A DNA stretch of 64,000 bases, taken from contig CAIJXW010000094.1 in NCBI GenBank assembly GCA_903824755.1, positions 1 through 64,000 of the forward strand, written 5' to 3'. The position numbers were made by a program, and so were the translations under genes. Below, piece by piece: positions 37,429-47,800 of the stretch. Under the pieces are notes generated by a model. The model worked only from the letters and a program-made list of their open reading frames with translations. It made no database searches and was not told the DNA's origin. The DNA comes from an uncultured Bacteroidota bacterium (GTDB lineage Bacteria; Bacteroidota; Bacteroidia; Flavobacteriales; Flavobacteriaceae). Position 1 is the stretch's first letter. Each line of letters opens with the position of its first letter.

Positions 37429-38892
37429 TTACTTTTCTAGGTTGTTCATTTTGCTGTTTTTCTTTCCGTATAAAGCATAAACTATCACTCCAATTGCCAA
37501 CCATGAAATTGAGAATATTTGTGCTTTCTCACTCAAATTAATCATTAGATAAGTATTAATGAATATCCCGCAAACTGCTATTACTGGCAATGCTGGAACT
37601 TTGAACGTGCGTTCTAATCCTGGTTGTTTTACTCTTAGAATCCAAACTGCGATGCAAACCATCGTAAAGGCAAACAAAGTTCCAAAACTTGTCATATCTG
37701 CCAATTCGTTAATAGGGGTTAGCGAGGCAACGGTAGCTATAAAAGCTCCCAAAATCATTAAATTCGTTTTTGGAGTTCCTGATGTTGGGTTAATTTTTGA
37801 GAAAACAGCTGGAATTAATCCGTCTTTTGACATTCCGAGAAAGATTCTAGATTGTCCCATAATCATTACCATTAATACTGAAATTAGTCCAACTGTTGCG
37901 GCAATTGTTATAATGTTTCCTGCCCAAGTTTGTCCTGCTATGTCGAAGGCATAAGCTACCGGAGCTTTTATTGCGTCTGGATATTTTCCTAGTGGGTTGA
38001 AATCTTGATAATTCATCATTCCAGTCAACACTAGTGAGACTAAAATATAAAGTAACGTACATACTAATAAAGACACGATAATTGCAAATGGCACATCTTT
38101 TTTGGGATTTATTGCTTCTCCTGCTTGGGTAGAAACGGCGTCAAAACCAACATAAGCAAAGAAGATTGCTGCTGCACCTGAAACTACTCCTGCGATTCCG
38201 TAGGCTTCGTGTGTTCCTGTTTTTTCAATTATTTGAGTGGCTTCTGGAATAAATGGTGTCCAGTTTTCGACATTTATAAAAAATGCTCCTGCAATAATTA
38301 CAAAAATAACTGCGGATACTTTCAAAATAACGATTACATTATTTGCGGTAGCAGCACTTTTTGTTCCTTTTATAAGTATTGAAATTACTACTAATACAAT
38401 AATAAATGCAGGTAAATTCATTGAAAATCCTTCTCCTGTATAACTTGCTGGGTCTGCGGTTAGAAATTCGGGGAGTTTTATGCCAAACATTTTTAGTAAT
38501 TTATTGAAATATCCAGACCACGAAACGGCGACTGTCATAGCTCCCATAGCATATTCTAGAATTAATCCCCACCCAATTACCCAGGCAAAAACTTCGCCTA
38601 TTGTTCCGTAGGCATACGCATAGGCAGAGCCTTCAACGGGTAAAATTGAGGCAAATTCCGAATAACATAATGCTGCAAAAACACAAGCAACTCCTGCTAT
38701 CACAAAAGAAATTGCCAAAGCTGGCCCTGCATGATAATAGGCTCCTGTTCCTGTTAGCACAAAAATACCTCCACCAATAATGGCTCCAATTCCAATTGCT
38801 GTTAAACTCCATTTTCCTAAAACTCGTTTTAGTTCACTTTTTTTCATATCGGCTTCAAAAGCTGATACTGGTTTTACTCTCCAAATAGACAT
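37429..38892 (-). CDS. APC family amino-acid permease
   Basis: 487-aa inner-membrane transporter with about 12-13 hydrophobic helices, of the cationic-amino-acid-transporter type. Unwound helix-1 substrate motif AIGIGAIIGGGIFVLTG (about residues 32-48), PALAISFVIAGVACVFAALCYSEFAS, and helix-6 FFAYVGFDAVSTQAGEAINP (about 243-262). The substrate is not readable from sequence; a role in uptake of aromatic or other amino acids for the neighbouring catabolic genes is inference only. It has a complete two-box promoter and a terminator. Confidence 0.92.
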   Translation of the reverse strand: MSIWRVKPVSAFEADMKKSELKRVLGKWSLTAIGIGAIIGGGIFVLTGTGAYYHAGPALAISFVIAGVACVFAALCYSEFASILPVEGSAYAYAYGTIGEVFAWVIGWGLILEYAMGAMTVAVSWSGYFNKLLKMFGIKLPEFLTADPASYTGEGFSMNLPAFIIVLVVISILIKGTKSAATANNVIVILKVSAVIFVIIAGAFFINVENWTPFIPEATQIIEKTGTHEAYGIAGVVSGAAAIFFAYVGFDAVSTQAGEAINPKKDVPFAIIVSLLVCTLLYILVSLVLTGMMNYQDFNPLGKYPDAIKAPVAYAFDIAGQTWAGNIITIAATVGLISVLMVMIMGQSRIFLGMSKDGLIPAVFSKINPTSGTPKTNLMILGAFIATVASLTPINELADMTSFGTLFAFTMVCIAVWILRVKQPGLERTFKVPALPVIAVCGIFINTYLMINLSEKAQIFSISWLAIGVIVYALYGKKNSKMNNLEK

Positions 38893-38921
38893 AATATTTT
38901 CAGTATTTTAGTTAACGGTTT

Positions 38922-38950
38922 CAAATATATAGTTTTTTGGACAACTTCAA
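38922..38950 (-). promoter_or_regulatory. Two-box Bacteroidetes promoter of the permease gene
   Basis: On the minus strand TTG (38950-38948), 18 nt, then TATATTTG (38929-38922); the same spacing as the OmpA promoter. The -7 box is 29 bp before the ATG. Confidence 0.72.
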
Positions 38951-38977
38951 ACAAAAAAATTATATATGATTTGTTTT

Positions 38978-41242
38978 TTAGAAATAAAAACCTACGCTTA
39001 TCCAAGTGAAGCTTCTATTTGTGTCGGGTGACCAAGTATATTTTACCTCAACTGGGCCGATTTTTGTTTCTAGTCCGTAGCCCAGAGCATAGCCATTGTA
39101 TTTTGGTTTTGAAATCCAATCTGAATTGTCGAATAAATTATCGCCAAGTTGTGCATAATTGGCAGCAAAATTGAAATGGTTTTTTCGATAGAATTCATAA
39201 TCTAATGTGAAGGTTGTTTTTATAATACTATTGGCTGAATTGCTTAAAAAATCATAGCCATAAAAATATTTTAGATTATTAACTTTTTCAAAACCATAGC
39301 CCCCAAGAATAAAATCGAAAAACGGAACGCTTTTATCCCCAAATGAAAAGCCTAATTCCGATTGCATTTTTAGCGTGGCTTTTTTATAAAAAGTTTGGGC
39401 AATTCCTGCTTCTAATTTTGCAATAGAAAACTTTTTAAATTGATTTGTATAATCAGTTGAAAATAAATAGGTTTGGACATCTCCAATAAAATTCCACCCT
39501 TTTTTAGGAAAGTATTTATTATCGAATGAGTCATATTTCAAGTTGGCAAAAGCACTTATATAGTTGCTTTTTTCAATTATTGGTGAGGTATTTTGAATGG
39601 TTTCAGATGTTATTTTCAATAACTTGTGTTCTAATCCTGCTCCAAGAAGGAACTTTTGGAAAGAAACAGTTTGGAGATATATTTGATTTGTAAAATCAGA
39701 AAAAGTAATGTTTAGGTTGTTTATTCCTAATTGGTCTAGCAATAATCCGTTGCTGAAATCCATCTTTAGGTTCCGATTAAATCTATTGTACCGAGATTTA
39801 ATGCCAAAACTCCAATGAAAACCATTGTCTATATAATAGTCAAAATTGTATCTAAAATTATCGCCTAGAATAATATCAAGTATTGCAACATCGTTTTTGA
39901 ACAGGTTGTTTTTGTGAGTAAAACTTACTAATACGCCACTTTTATATAATCCGTCATAATGCAATCCAAACTTTAAATACGTTTTTGTTTTGTTTTCGAT
40001 TAGGCTGAAATTCAGGTCGTCTTGGTCGTTATTTTTTTCTAGTGTATATTTTATAGTGCTGAAATTTTGAGTCGCACTTAATTTGTCCACGCCTATTTCG
40101 ATGTCTTTATAGCTGATTTTTGTTTTTGATTTAAACCCTAATTTTCCCAACACATAGGAGCGTGTATAATTGTCGAGTTTATTAATATTAATGTTGCTAA
40201 TACTCAAGCTATCGGTGTTCGACAAATCTAATTTTGGTTTAAAATTAGCGGGTTGTGTTGCAAGTGATTTTAGTTTTTCATAGACAGAAAAAGCAGCTTC
40301 TTCCCCTTTTTTTACAATTTCAAATCGGTCATCAAAAGAGATTATTCCAAAATCTGTAACATCTGGTCTGATATAAATATCGGTAGTGGCAATTTTTTGT
40401 TTCATGCTTTGAATCATTTGAAGATTCGTGATTTGCACCAATATTTTTGTAGCGTCTTTCAATCCATTTCGATCTTTCAGGTCATTTTGAACATCGACAC
40501 CTATAATAATATCGGCGCCCATTTTCCTGATTTCATCAATTGGATAATTATTAGTTACGCCTCCATCAACAAGGATATTCCCATCAATTTCAACTGGCGA
40601 AAACAACGTAGGAAAAGCGGAACTAGCCATCATTGCTTCTGGCAAATACCCTTTGTCGAGAATCACTTGTTTCCCAGTTTCTATATTGGTTGCCATACAC
40701 AAAAACGGAGTTGATAATTGTTTAAAATCCCTAACGTGACGAACTTTGTTAGTGAGTCGCATCAATAAATTATAATTATAAATTCCTTTTGATAGTGAGG
40801 TTGGAATGCCAATTTTTAAATTGTCAAAAGGGAGCGAGAGGGCATAAAGCTCATCATTTCTTTTTTCATAAAAATTCTTTGAATCCCTTGGAATCATATC
40901 TTGAATGAGGTTTTCAAAATTTATTGCCATAAAAATTGAGTCAATTTGAGTAGCATTATATCCCGTAGCATAAAGTCCGCCAACGACTGCCCCCATGCTT
41001 GTCCCGCCAATATAGTCTATTTTTATTCCTGCCGATTCCAATACTTTCAACACCCCAATGTGGGCAAATCCTTTGGCGCCGCCTCCACTCAAGACCAAAC
41101 CGATTTTTGGTTTTCTAATGGTGTCTTGTGCTTTTATAGAAACTGAAAAAAAACATCCAAACAAAAAAACACACAACACAATTTGGTTGAAACTGCTTAT
41201 AAATTTTGTTTGCTCTCTTTCTTTTGCTGTTTTATAAAACAT
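38978..41242 (-). CDS. Patatin-like phospholipase with C-terminal outer-membrane barrel
   Basis: 754-aa outer-membrane protein of the PlpD type. An N-terminal signal segment (FNQIVLCVFLFGCFFSVSIKA) precedes a patatin domain with oxyanion motif GLVLSGGGAKGFAH, nucleophile GGTSMGAVVGG and catalytic Asp in VDGGVTNNYP. A POTRA-like linker lies near residues 335-390, then a 16-strand-type barrel ends in ISVGFYF. Such type Vd autotransporters place a lipase at or outside the outer membrane. A later start at a downstream Met is not obvious. 3 bp downstream of uvrC, so co-transcribed with it. Confidence 0.9.
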   Translation of the reverse strand: MFYKTAKEREQTKFISSFNQIVLCVFLFGCFFSVSIKAQDTIRKPKIGLVLSGGGAKGFAHIGVLKVLESAGIKIDYIGGTSMGAVVGGLYATGYNATQIDSIFMAINFENLIQDMIPRDSKNFYEKRNDELYALSLPFDNLKIGIPTSLSKGIYNYNLLMRLTNKVRHVRDFKQLSTPFLCMATNIETGKQVILDKGYLPEAMMASSAFPTLFSPVEIDGNILVDGGVTNNYPIDEIRKMGADIIIGVDVQNDLKDRNGLKDATKILVQITNLQMIQSMKQKIATTDIYIRPDVTDFGIISFDDRFEIVKKGEEAAFSVYEKLKSLATQPANFKPKLDLSNTDSLSISNININKLDNYTRSYVLGKLGFKSKTKISYKDIEIGVDKLSATQNFSTIKYTLEKNNDQDDLNFSLIENKTKTYLKFGLHYDGLYKSGVLVSFTHKNNLFKNDVAILDIILGDNFRYNFDYYIDNGFHWSFGIKSRYNRFNRNLKMDFSNGLLLDQLGINNLNITFSDFTNQIYLQTVSFQKFLLGAGLEHKLLKITSETIQNTSPIIEKSNYISAFANLKYDSFDNKYFPKKGWNFIGDVQTYLFSTDYTNQFKKFSIAKLEAGIAQTFYKKATLKMQSELGFSFGDKSVPFFDFILGGYGFEKVNNLKYFYGYDFLSNSANSIIKTTFTLDYEFYRKNHFNFAANYAQLGDNLFDNSDWISKPKYNGYALGYGLETKIGPVEVKYTWSPDTNRSFTWISVGFYF

Positions 41243-41245
41243 TGC

Positions 41246-43042
41246 TTATTCTTTTCTGTAAAAGTCGTTAATTTTTTTGGCTTTTGAAACCCCTACCACT
41301 TCCGAAATTTCACTTTCTGTCGCTATTTTTAATCTTTTAACGGATTTGAAATGTTTTATGAGTGCAATCATCGTTTTTTCTCCAATTCCAGGAATGGTTT
41401 CTACCGAGGTTTGAATGGCTGCTTTGCTTCGTTTATCTCTATGAAATGTAATTCCAAAACGGTGTGCTTCATTTCGCAATTGCTGAATGATTTTTAAGGT
41501 TTCCGATTTTTTATCTAAGTATAATGGCACTGAATCTCCTGGATAAAAAAGTTCTTCAAGGCGTTTTGCAATCCCAATGATTGCAATTTTTCCTCTCAAT
41601 CCGAGGGCATCAATGCTTTTTAATGCCGATGACAATTGCCCTTTTCCTCCATCGATAATGATTAATTGTGGCAACGGTTGGTCTTCTTCCAGAAGTCGTT
41701 TGTATCTTCTATACACCACCTCTTCCATTGATGCAAAATCGTTTGGCCCTTCGACTGTTTTTATATTAAAATGGCGATAGTCTTTTTTGCTTGGTTTTCC
41801 ATCTTTAAAAACCACGCATGCCGCTACAGGATTTGTTCCTTGAATATTCGAATTATCAAAACACTCAATATGTCGTGGCTCGAAAGTCAATCTTAAATCA
41901 GATTGCATTTGTGCCATTATTCTTTTTGTATGGCGATCTGGATCAACGATTTGCAACTGTTTTAATTGTTCTATTCTATAAAATTTAGCATTTCGAATTG
42001 ATAAATCTAAAATGTGTTTTTTATCGCCAGTTTGCGGAACGGTAACTTTTATTTTATCTCCAAAATCTACCTGAAATGGCACAATTATTTCTCTTGAAAG
42101 CAGGTTGAAACGTTCTCGCAATTCGACAATTGCAAGCTCTAGAAGCTCCAAATCAGATTCGGCTAATTTTTTCTTTAATTCTAATGTATGCGAACGAATT
42201 ATTGCACCGTGAGCAATTTGCAAAAAATTTATGTAGGCGGCTGATTCGTCGGAAACAATAGAAAAAACATCAATATTGTTAATTTTTGGACTAATAATAG
42301 TCGATCGAGACTGATAATTTTCGAGGACTTCTAGTTTTTCTTTTATTTTTTGAGCGGCTTCAAATTGCATTTCTGAAGCCAATTGGTGCATTAAAATTTT
42401 AAATTCCTTTTGGCTTTCTTTAAAGTTTCCTTTCAATATTTCACGAATGGCGTCAACCTGAATTTGATAATTTTCTAGTGTTTCTAGTCCTTCACATGCC
42501 CCTTTGCAATTGCCGATATGATATTCTAAACACACTTTATACTTATGGTTTTCAATATTTGAAGCGTTCAAATCATGGTGGCACGTTCTCAATGGATAGA
42601 GTTCTTTGATTAATTCCAAAATTGTATTCACGGTTTTGAAACTCGTATAGGGGCCAAAATATTCCGAGCCGTCTTTTATCATTCTTCTTGTTGAAAAAAT
42701 TCGCGAAAAAGGTTCTTTTTTTATACAAATCCAAGGATAACTTTTGTCGTCTCTCAACAAAACATTATAGCGAGGCTGCAGGGTTTTTATTAAATTGTTT
42801 TCCAATAAAAGGGCGTCCGATTCGGTAGGGACAACAATGTGTTTAATACTGACTATTTTTTTTACCAAAACATTGGTTTTGGCCGTATCATGCACTTTGT
42901 TAAAGTAGGAAGAAACACGTTTTTTTAGGTTTTTTGCTTTTCCAACATATAGAATCTTGCCCGCTGCATCATAATATTGATACACGCCTGGCCCATCAGG
43001 AAGCGTCTGAATTTGAAGTTCTAATGGTGAATTTTGCATCAA
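41246..43042 (-). CDS. uvrC: Excinuclease ABC subunit C
   Basis: Makes both incisions in nucleotide-excision repair together with UvrA and UvrB. 598 aa. N-terminal GIY-YIG nuclease: GPGVYQYYDAAGKILYVGKAKNLKKRVSSYF (catalytic Arg and Glu region included); UVR domain around SEMQFEAAQKIKEKLEVL; C-terminal RNase-H-like nuclease with ECFDNSNIQGTNPVA and LIIIDGGKGQL; HhH motif IPGIGEKTMIALIKHF. Start MMQNSPLELQIQTLPD. First gene of a two-gene unit with the patatin protein. Confidence 0.96.
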   Translation of the reverse strand: MMQNSPLELQIQTLPDGPGVYQYYDAAGKILYVGKAKNLKKRVSSYFNKVHDTAKTNVLVKKIVSIKHIVVPTESDALLLENNLIKTLQPRYNVLLRDDKSYPWICIKKEPFSRIFSTRRMIKDGSEYFGPYTSFKTVNTILELIKELYPLRTCHHDLNASNIENHKYKVCLEYHIGNCKGACEGLETLENYQIQVDAIREILKGNFKESQKEFKILMHQLASEMQFEAAQKIKEKLEVLENYQSRSTIISPKINNIDVFSIVSDESAAYINFLQIAHGAIIRSHTLELKKKLAESDLELLELAIVELRERFNLLSREIIVPFQVDFGDKIKVTVPQTGDKKHILDLSIRNAKFYRIEQLKQLQIVDPDRHTKRIMAQMQSDLRLTFEPRHIECFDNSNIQGTNPVAACVVFKDGKPSKKDYRHFNIKTVEGPNDFASMEEVVYRRYKRLLEEDQPLPQLIIIDGGKGQLSSALKSIDALGLRGKIAIIGIAKRLEELFYPGDSVPLYLDKKSETLKIIQQLRNEAHRFGITFHRDKRSKAAIQTSVETIPGIGEKTMIALIKHFKSVKRLKIATESEISEVVGVSKAKKINDFYRKE

Positions 43043-43227
43043 ACAAAGTTAGACGTTAAAACACGAAATTCCAAATTCAAATACTTCAAACGCGCTATGA
43101 TTCTTAAATTAGAATTATTTAAAATTTAGAAATAATCCCTATGAATAAAAAAAGCAAACAAAAAATTAGCTAGAATTATAGATACGCAATTGAAATGATT
43201 ACTTTTATAAACCAAAATAAATTGTTT

Positions 43228-43791
43228 ATGCAAAAAGCCGAATTGCGAAAAAAATATAAATCCATGCGTGCTGTTCTTTCCGAATTGGATATAGAGGAGC
43301 AAAGTTTGGCTATTGCCAATAAATTAATTGTATTGCCTATTTGGGACAATACCTATTTTCATGTTTTTTTACCAATTGTCGAGCAAAAAGAGGTCAATAC
43401 AGAGTTTATTTTGCATATTCTTGCTGGAAAAGACAAAGAGATATTGGTTTCTAAGTCTGATTTTGATACCAAAAAAATGTCGCATTATTTATTGACCGAT
43501 GCTACAAAAATTCAAAAAAACGACTACAATATTCCCGAACCTATTGATGGAATTGAAGTCCCTACTTCCAGGATTGAAGTTGTTTTTGTGCCGCTTTTGT
43601 CCTTCGACAAATATGGAAATAGAGTGGGTTATGGAAAAGGATTTTATGACCGCTTTTTGTCCGAATGCAAACCAGAAACCATCAAAATTGGAGTTTCTTT
43701 TTTCGAAGCAGAAGAGTTTATTTCTGATGTGTTTGAAGGAGATATAAAACTGAATTATTGTGTTTCTCCAAATACAATTTACTCGTTTTAA
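43228..43791 (+). CDS. 5-formyltetrahydrofolate cyclo-ligase
   Basis: ATP-dependent conversion of 5-formyl-THF to methenyl-THF, recycling a folate storage form. From the ATG at 43228 (MQKAELRKKYKSMR) the product is 187 aa, normal for the family. The frame is open 11 codons further upstream, but that stretch (MITFINQNKLF) is not conserved in style. ATP-binding and substrate motifs are FVPLLSFDKYGNRVGYGKGFYDRFL. Ends 1 bp before the lspA stop codon on the other strand. Confidence 0.9.
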   Translation: MQKAELRKKYKSMRAVLSELDIEEQSLAIANKLIVLPIWDNTYFHVFLPIVEQKEVNTEFILHILAGKDKEILVSKSDFDTKKMSHYLLTDATKIQKNDYNIPEPIDGIEVPTSRIEVVFVPLLSFDKYGNRVGYGKGFYDRFLSECKPETIKIGVSFFEAEEFISDVFEGDIKLNYCVSPNTIYSF

Positions 43792-43792
43792 T

Positions 43793-44389
43793 TTATTTTC
43801 CGAATGCTTTTTTATTAAAAACAATCAATATTCCAACCCCTGTTGAAATGGCTATATCGGCAACATTAAAAATTGCATTGAAGAAAGTAAAGGATTTTCC
43901 GCCCCATATCGGAAGCCAATTTGGGAGTATATAATTTTCTATAAAAGGGAAATAAAACATATCCACGACTTTTCCGTGAAAATAGGTTCCATAAGGTTGA
44001 TCGGCAAATAAAGTTGCTACCGAATGATAGCTATCATTAAAAATTGTGCCATAAAAAACCGAGTCGATTATATTACCGAAAGCCCCAGCAAGAATTAATG
44101 AAATGGCTACTACCAAATGGTTTGAGCCTTTCTTTTTTACAGAATCCCAAAGCCAATATCCAATTCCGACTACGGCAAACAATCGAAAAGTAGTAAGAAT
44201 TGTTTTTCCGTATGCTCCCGGGATTTGAGTTCCCCACGCCATGCCTTCGTTTTCAATAAACAAAATTTTAAACCATTTGAAAACGGTCACTTCCTCCCCT
44301 AAAACAAAATGGGTTTTGATATATATTTTTGATACTTGGTCGATGAGCAATAGCACAAAAATGAGAAAGTAGGCTTTTTTTAGATTCAT
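43793..44389 (-). CDS. lspA: Lipoprotein signal peptidase
   Basis: Inner-membrane aspartyl protease that removes signal peptides from prolipoproteins, such as the M23 lipoprotein in this window. 198 aa with four transmembrane helices. Conserved motifs: FLLIDQVSKIYI; IENEGMAWG; AGAFGNIIDSVFYG with the first catalytic Asp; FPFIENYI; FNVADIAISTGV with the second. It has a large periplasmic insert (about residues 110-160) common in Bacteroidetes LspA. Downstream of dksA and ileS in the same direction; a terminator separates it from dksA. Confidence 0.95.
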   Translation of the reverse strand: MNLKKAYFLIFVLLLIDQVSKIYIKTHFVLGEEVTVFKWFKILFIENEGMAWGTQIPGAYGKTILTTFRLFAVVGIGYWLWDSVKKKGSNHLVVAISLILAGAFGNIIDSVFYGTIFNDSYHSVATLFADQPYGTYFHGKVVDMFYFPFIENYILPNWLPIWGGKSFTFFNAIFNVADIAISTGVGILIVFNKKAFGK

Positions 44390-44430
44390 TTTTTAATAAA
44401 TTAATACCGCAAAAATAGTGTTATTTTAAC

Positions 44431-44457
44431 AAAAAACGCCCCATTTGGAGCGTTTTT
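44431..44457 (-). terminator. Intrinsic terminator after the DksA-type gene
   Basis: AAAAACG-C-CC pairs with GG-GC-GTTTTT around a loop of ATTT (44432-44457), flanked by A and T runs. It lies 17 bp past the stop of the DksA-type gene. Confidence 0.75.
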
Positions 44458-44474
44458 ACTATTTATTAAATCGA

Positions 44475-44855
44475 TTAGCGTTGTTGATTTTTTGCTTCGA
44501 TACTCATCGTTGCATGCGGAACAATTTTTAATCTTTCTTTGTTGATTAATTTTCCTGTCACTTTGCAAACGCCGTAGGTTTTATTTTCAACACGGAAAAG
44601 TGCATTTTTCAAATCGCGAATAAATTTTTCTTGACGAATCGCTAATTGAGAGTTTGCTTCTTTTGACATCGTTTCGCTTCCTTCTTCAAAGGCCTTAAAC
44701 GTAGGCGAAGTGTCGTCTGTCCCATTGTTTAAATCATTCATATAGGCACTTTTGATTAATTCTAAATCTGATTTTGCCTTCTCCATTTTTCTAATGATAA
44801 TCTCTTTGAATTCTGCCAAATCGGCATCAGAATATCTGCTTATTTCGTCTTGCAT
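44475..44855 (-). CDS. DksA/TraR family regulator with degenerate zinc finger
   Basis: 126-aa coiled-coil protein that, by family, inserts into the RNA polymerase secondary channel with ppGpp. The coiled coil lies about residues 10-90 and includes the acidic tip region MNDLNNGTDDTSP. The zinc-finger core reads YGVCKVTGKLINKERL. Of the four Cys of classical DksA only one remains, so no zinc should be bound. Ends with HATMSIEAK. It follows ileS by 6 bp, in the ileS-dksA-lspA order seen in Bacteroidetes. Confidence 0.88.
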   Translation of the reverse strand: MQDEISRYSDADLAEFKEIIIRKMEKAKSDLELIKSAYMNDLNNGTDDTSPTFKAFEEGSETMSKEANSQLAIRQEKFIRDLKNALFRVENKTYGVCKVTGKLINKERLKIVPHATMSIEAKNQQR

Positions 44856-44861
44856 TTTCTT

Positions 44862-47800
44862 TTACTTTGAAATTAATATCTTTGTTTTTACTTCGTCGAA
44901 CACAATTTCTGTGCCGTTTTCAATAGTATCTTGAAGCACTAACTCTTTTGTTAATGTTTCTTCTTTTATATATTGTTCGTTGCTTTTTATAGCCTCTTCA
45001 ATGATTCCGTCTTTTTGCAAATAAACGATAATTTTATCGGTTACTTCAAATCCCGAATCTTTCCTTAAATTTTGAATTCGGTTGACCAATTCTCTTGCAA
45101 TTCCTTCTTTTTTGAGCGTTTCAGAAATTGTAATATCCAAAGCTACGGTAATATTTCCAGCATTTGCTACTAGCCAGCCTTCAATATCTTGAGACGTAAT
45201 TTCTACATCTTCCAATGATAAAGTTATGCTTTTTCCATCAATAGTAGTTTCTATTGTTTGATCTCTTTCTAAGGCAGCGATTTGCTCTTGCGAAAAATTT
45301 TGTATTTGCTTGGATATCAACCCCATAGATGTTCCAAAACGAGGCCCTAAAGTTTTGAAATTTGGCTTTATTTGTTTCACTAAAATCCCTGAAGCATCGT
45401 CTAATAATTCGATTTCTTTAACGTTTACTTCGGCTTTTATTAGTTCGGAAACCGCCTCTATTTCTTTCCTTTGATTGTCGTCAAGTACTGGAATCATTAT
45501 CTTTTGTAACGGTTGACGCACCTTGATCATTTCTTTTTTTCTAAGCGACAATACGAGTGATGAGATGGTTTGTGCTTTCTGCATTTTGCTCTCTAACGAT
45601 TTATCAACAAAGTTTTCAACGTATTCCGGAAATGTAGCCAAATGTACGCTTTCAAAATTTTCTGATTGTGTTGCCAAAGTTAAATCTCTGTATAGTTTTT
45701 CCATAAAAAACGGAGCTATCGGAGCACTCAATTTGCTAACGGTTAGCAAACAAGTGTATAGTGTTTGATAGGCGGCAATTTTGTCTTGGCCATATTCTCC
45801 TTTCCAAAATCGTCTTCTGCACAAACGAACATACCAGTTGCTGAGGTTTTCTTGTACGAATTCAGAAATAGCTCTTGCCGCTTTTGTAGGTTCATAGTCT
45901 GCATAATACCCATCAACACTTTTTATTAATGTGTTTAATTCGGAGATAATCCATTGATCTATTTCGGGTCTTTCGCTTACGGGAATTTCTGCTTCCGCAT
46001 ATACAAACCCATCAATATTAGCATATAAACTAAAAAAAGAATAGGTATTATATAGTGTGCCAAAGAATTTTCGGCGCACTTCTGCTATTCCTTCCAAATC
46101 AAATTTTAGGTTATCCCATGGGTTTGCATTAGCAATCATATACCAGCGTGTTGCATCGGGGCCATATTCTGATAAGGTCGTGAATGGATCTACTGCATTT
46201 CCTAATCGTTTAGACATTTTTTGACCATTTTTGTCCAATACTAATCCGTTTGAAACTACGTTTTTGTAGGCCACTTTATCAAAAACTAACGTCCCAATTG
46301 CATGAAGTGTATAGAACCACCCTCTTGTTTGATCTACTCCTTCGGCAATAAAATCGGCGGGAAAATCTTTGTTTTCGTCAATATTTTCTTTGTTTTCAAA
46401 AGGATAATGCCATTGTGCATAAGGCATTGCTCCCGAATCGAACCACACATCAATCAAATCTGCTTCTCGTTTCATTGGTTTTCCAGAGGCGGAAACCAAG
46501 GTGATTTCGTCCACAACATTTTTATGCAAATCGACCAAATCATAATTTGCTTCGCTCATGTTTCCTATTTCAAAACCTTTGAAAGGATTTTCTTTTTGAA
46601 ACCCTGACGCAATTGATTTTTCGATTTCATTATATAATTCTTCGACTGATCCAATTAGGATTTCTTCGGTTCCGTCTTCGGTTCTCCAAATTGGTAACGG
46701 GATTCCCCAATATCTGGAACGAGATAAATTCCAGTCGTTAGCATTTTTTAGCCAATTGCCAAAACGCCCTTCCCCAGTTGCTTTTGGTTTCCAGTTGATG
46801 GTTTCGTTTAGGTCAAACATTCTATCGCGAACTTTCGTAATTTCTATAAACCAAGAGTCTAAAGGATAATACAAAATCGGTTTGTCCGTTCTCCAACAAT
46901 GTGGGTAGCTATGGACATATTTTTCTACTTTGAATGCTTTATTTTCTTCTTTTAGCTGAATGGCAATTTCCACATCTACGGAACGATCTGGTGTTTGGCC
47001 ATCATTATAATATTCGTTTTTTACATATTTTCCAGAATAATTTCCTAGTCCTTCAATAAATTTTCCTTGCAAATTTACTAATGGAACTGGGTTATCGTTT
47101 TCGTCCAAAACAAGCATTGGCGGTACTTCTGGAACTGCTTCTTTGGCAACTCTAGCATCATCTGCTCCAAATGTTGGTGCGGTATGCACGATTCCTGTTC
47201 CGTCTTCGGTGGTGACAAAATCGCCTGCAATTATTCGGAATGCATTTTCTGGATTTTGATAGGGCAAAGCAAATTGCATCAATTGCTCGTATTGAATTCC
47301 TACTAAATCAGCTCCTTTACATTCGGCAATAACTTGAAAGGGAATTTGCTTATCGTTTGGTTTATAATTCTCAAAATCACTGGCTTCATTGGTTTCAAAA
47401 AATCCTTTTGTGAATTGTTTTGCAACTAAATTTTTTGCCAAAATCACATTTGCTGGTTCAAAAGTATATTGATTAAAAGTTTGCACTAAAACATAATCAA
47501 TTTTTGGCCCAACGGTCAATGCTGTGTTAGATGGCAATGTCCAAGGCGTTGTGGTCCAAGCTAAAATGTGTATGTCTCCCAATTCCTGAAGAAAACTTGG
47601 TAATGTTTCAGGTTTTGCTTTGAACTGAGCCACCACGGTAGTGTCCGTAATATCTCTATAACTCCCTGGCTGGTTCACTTCGTGCGAACTTAGACCTGTT
47701 CCTGCTTTTGGAGAATAGGGCTGAATGGTATAGCCTTTATACATCAAATCCTTGTTGTAGATTTGTTTCAATATCCACCACACCGATTCCATATATTTGG

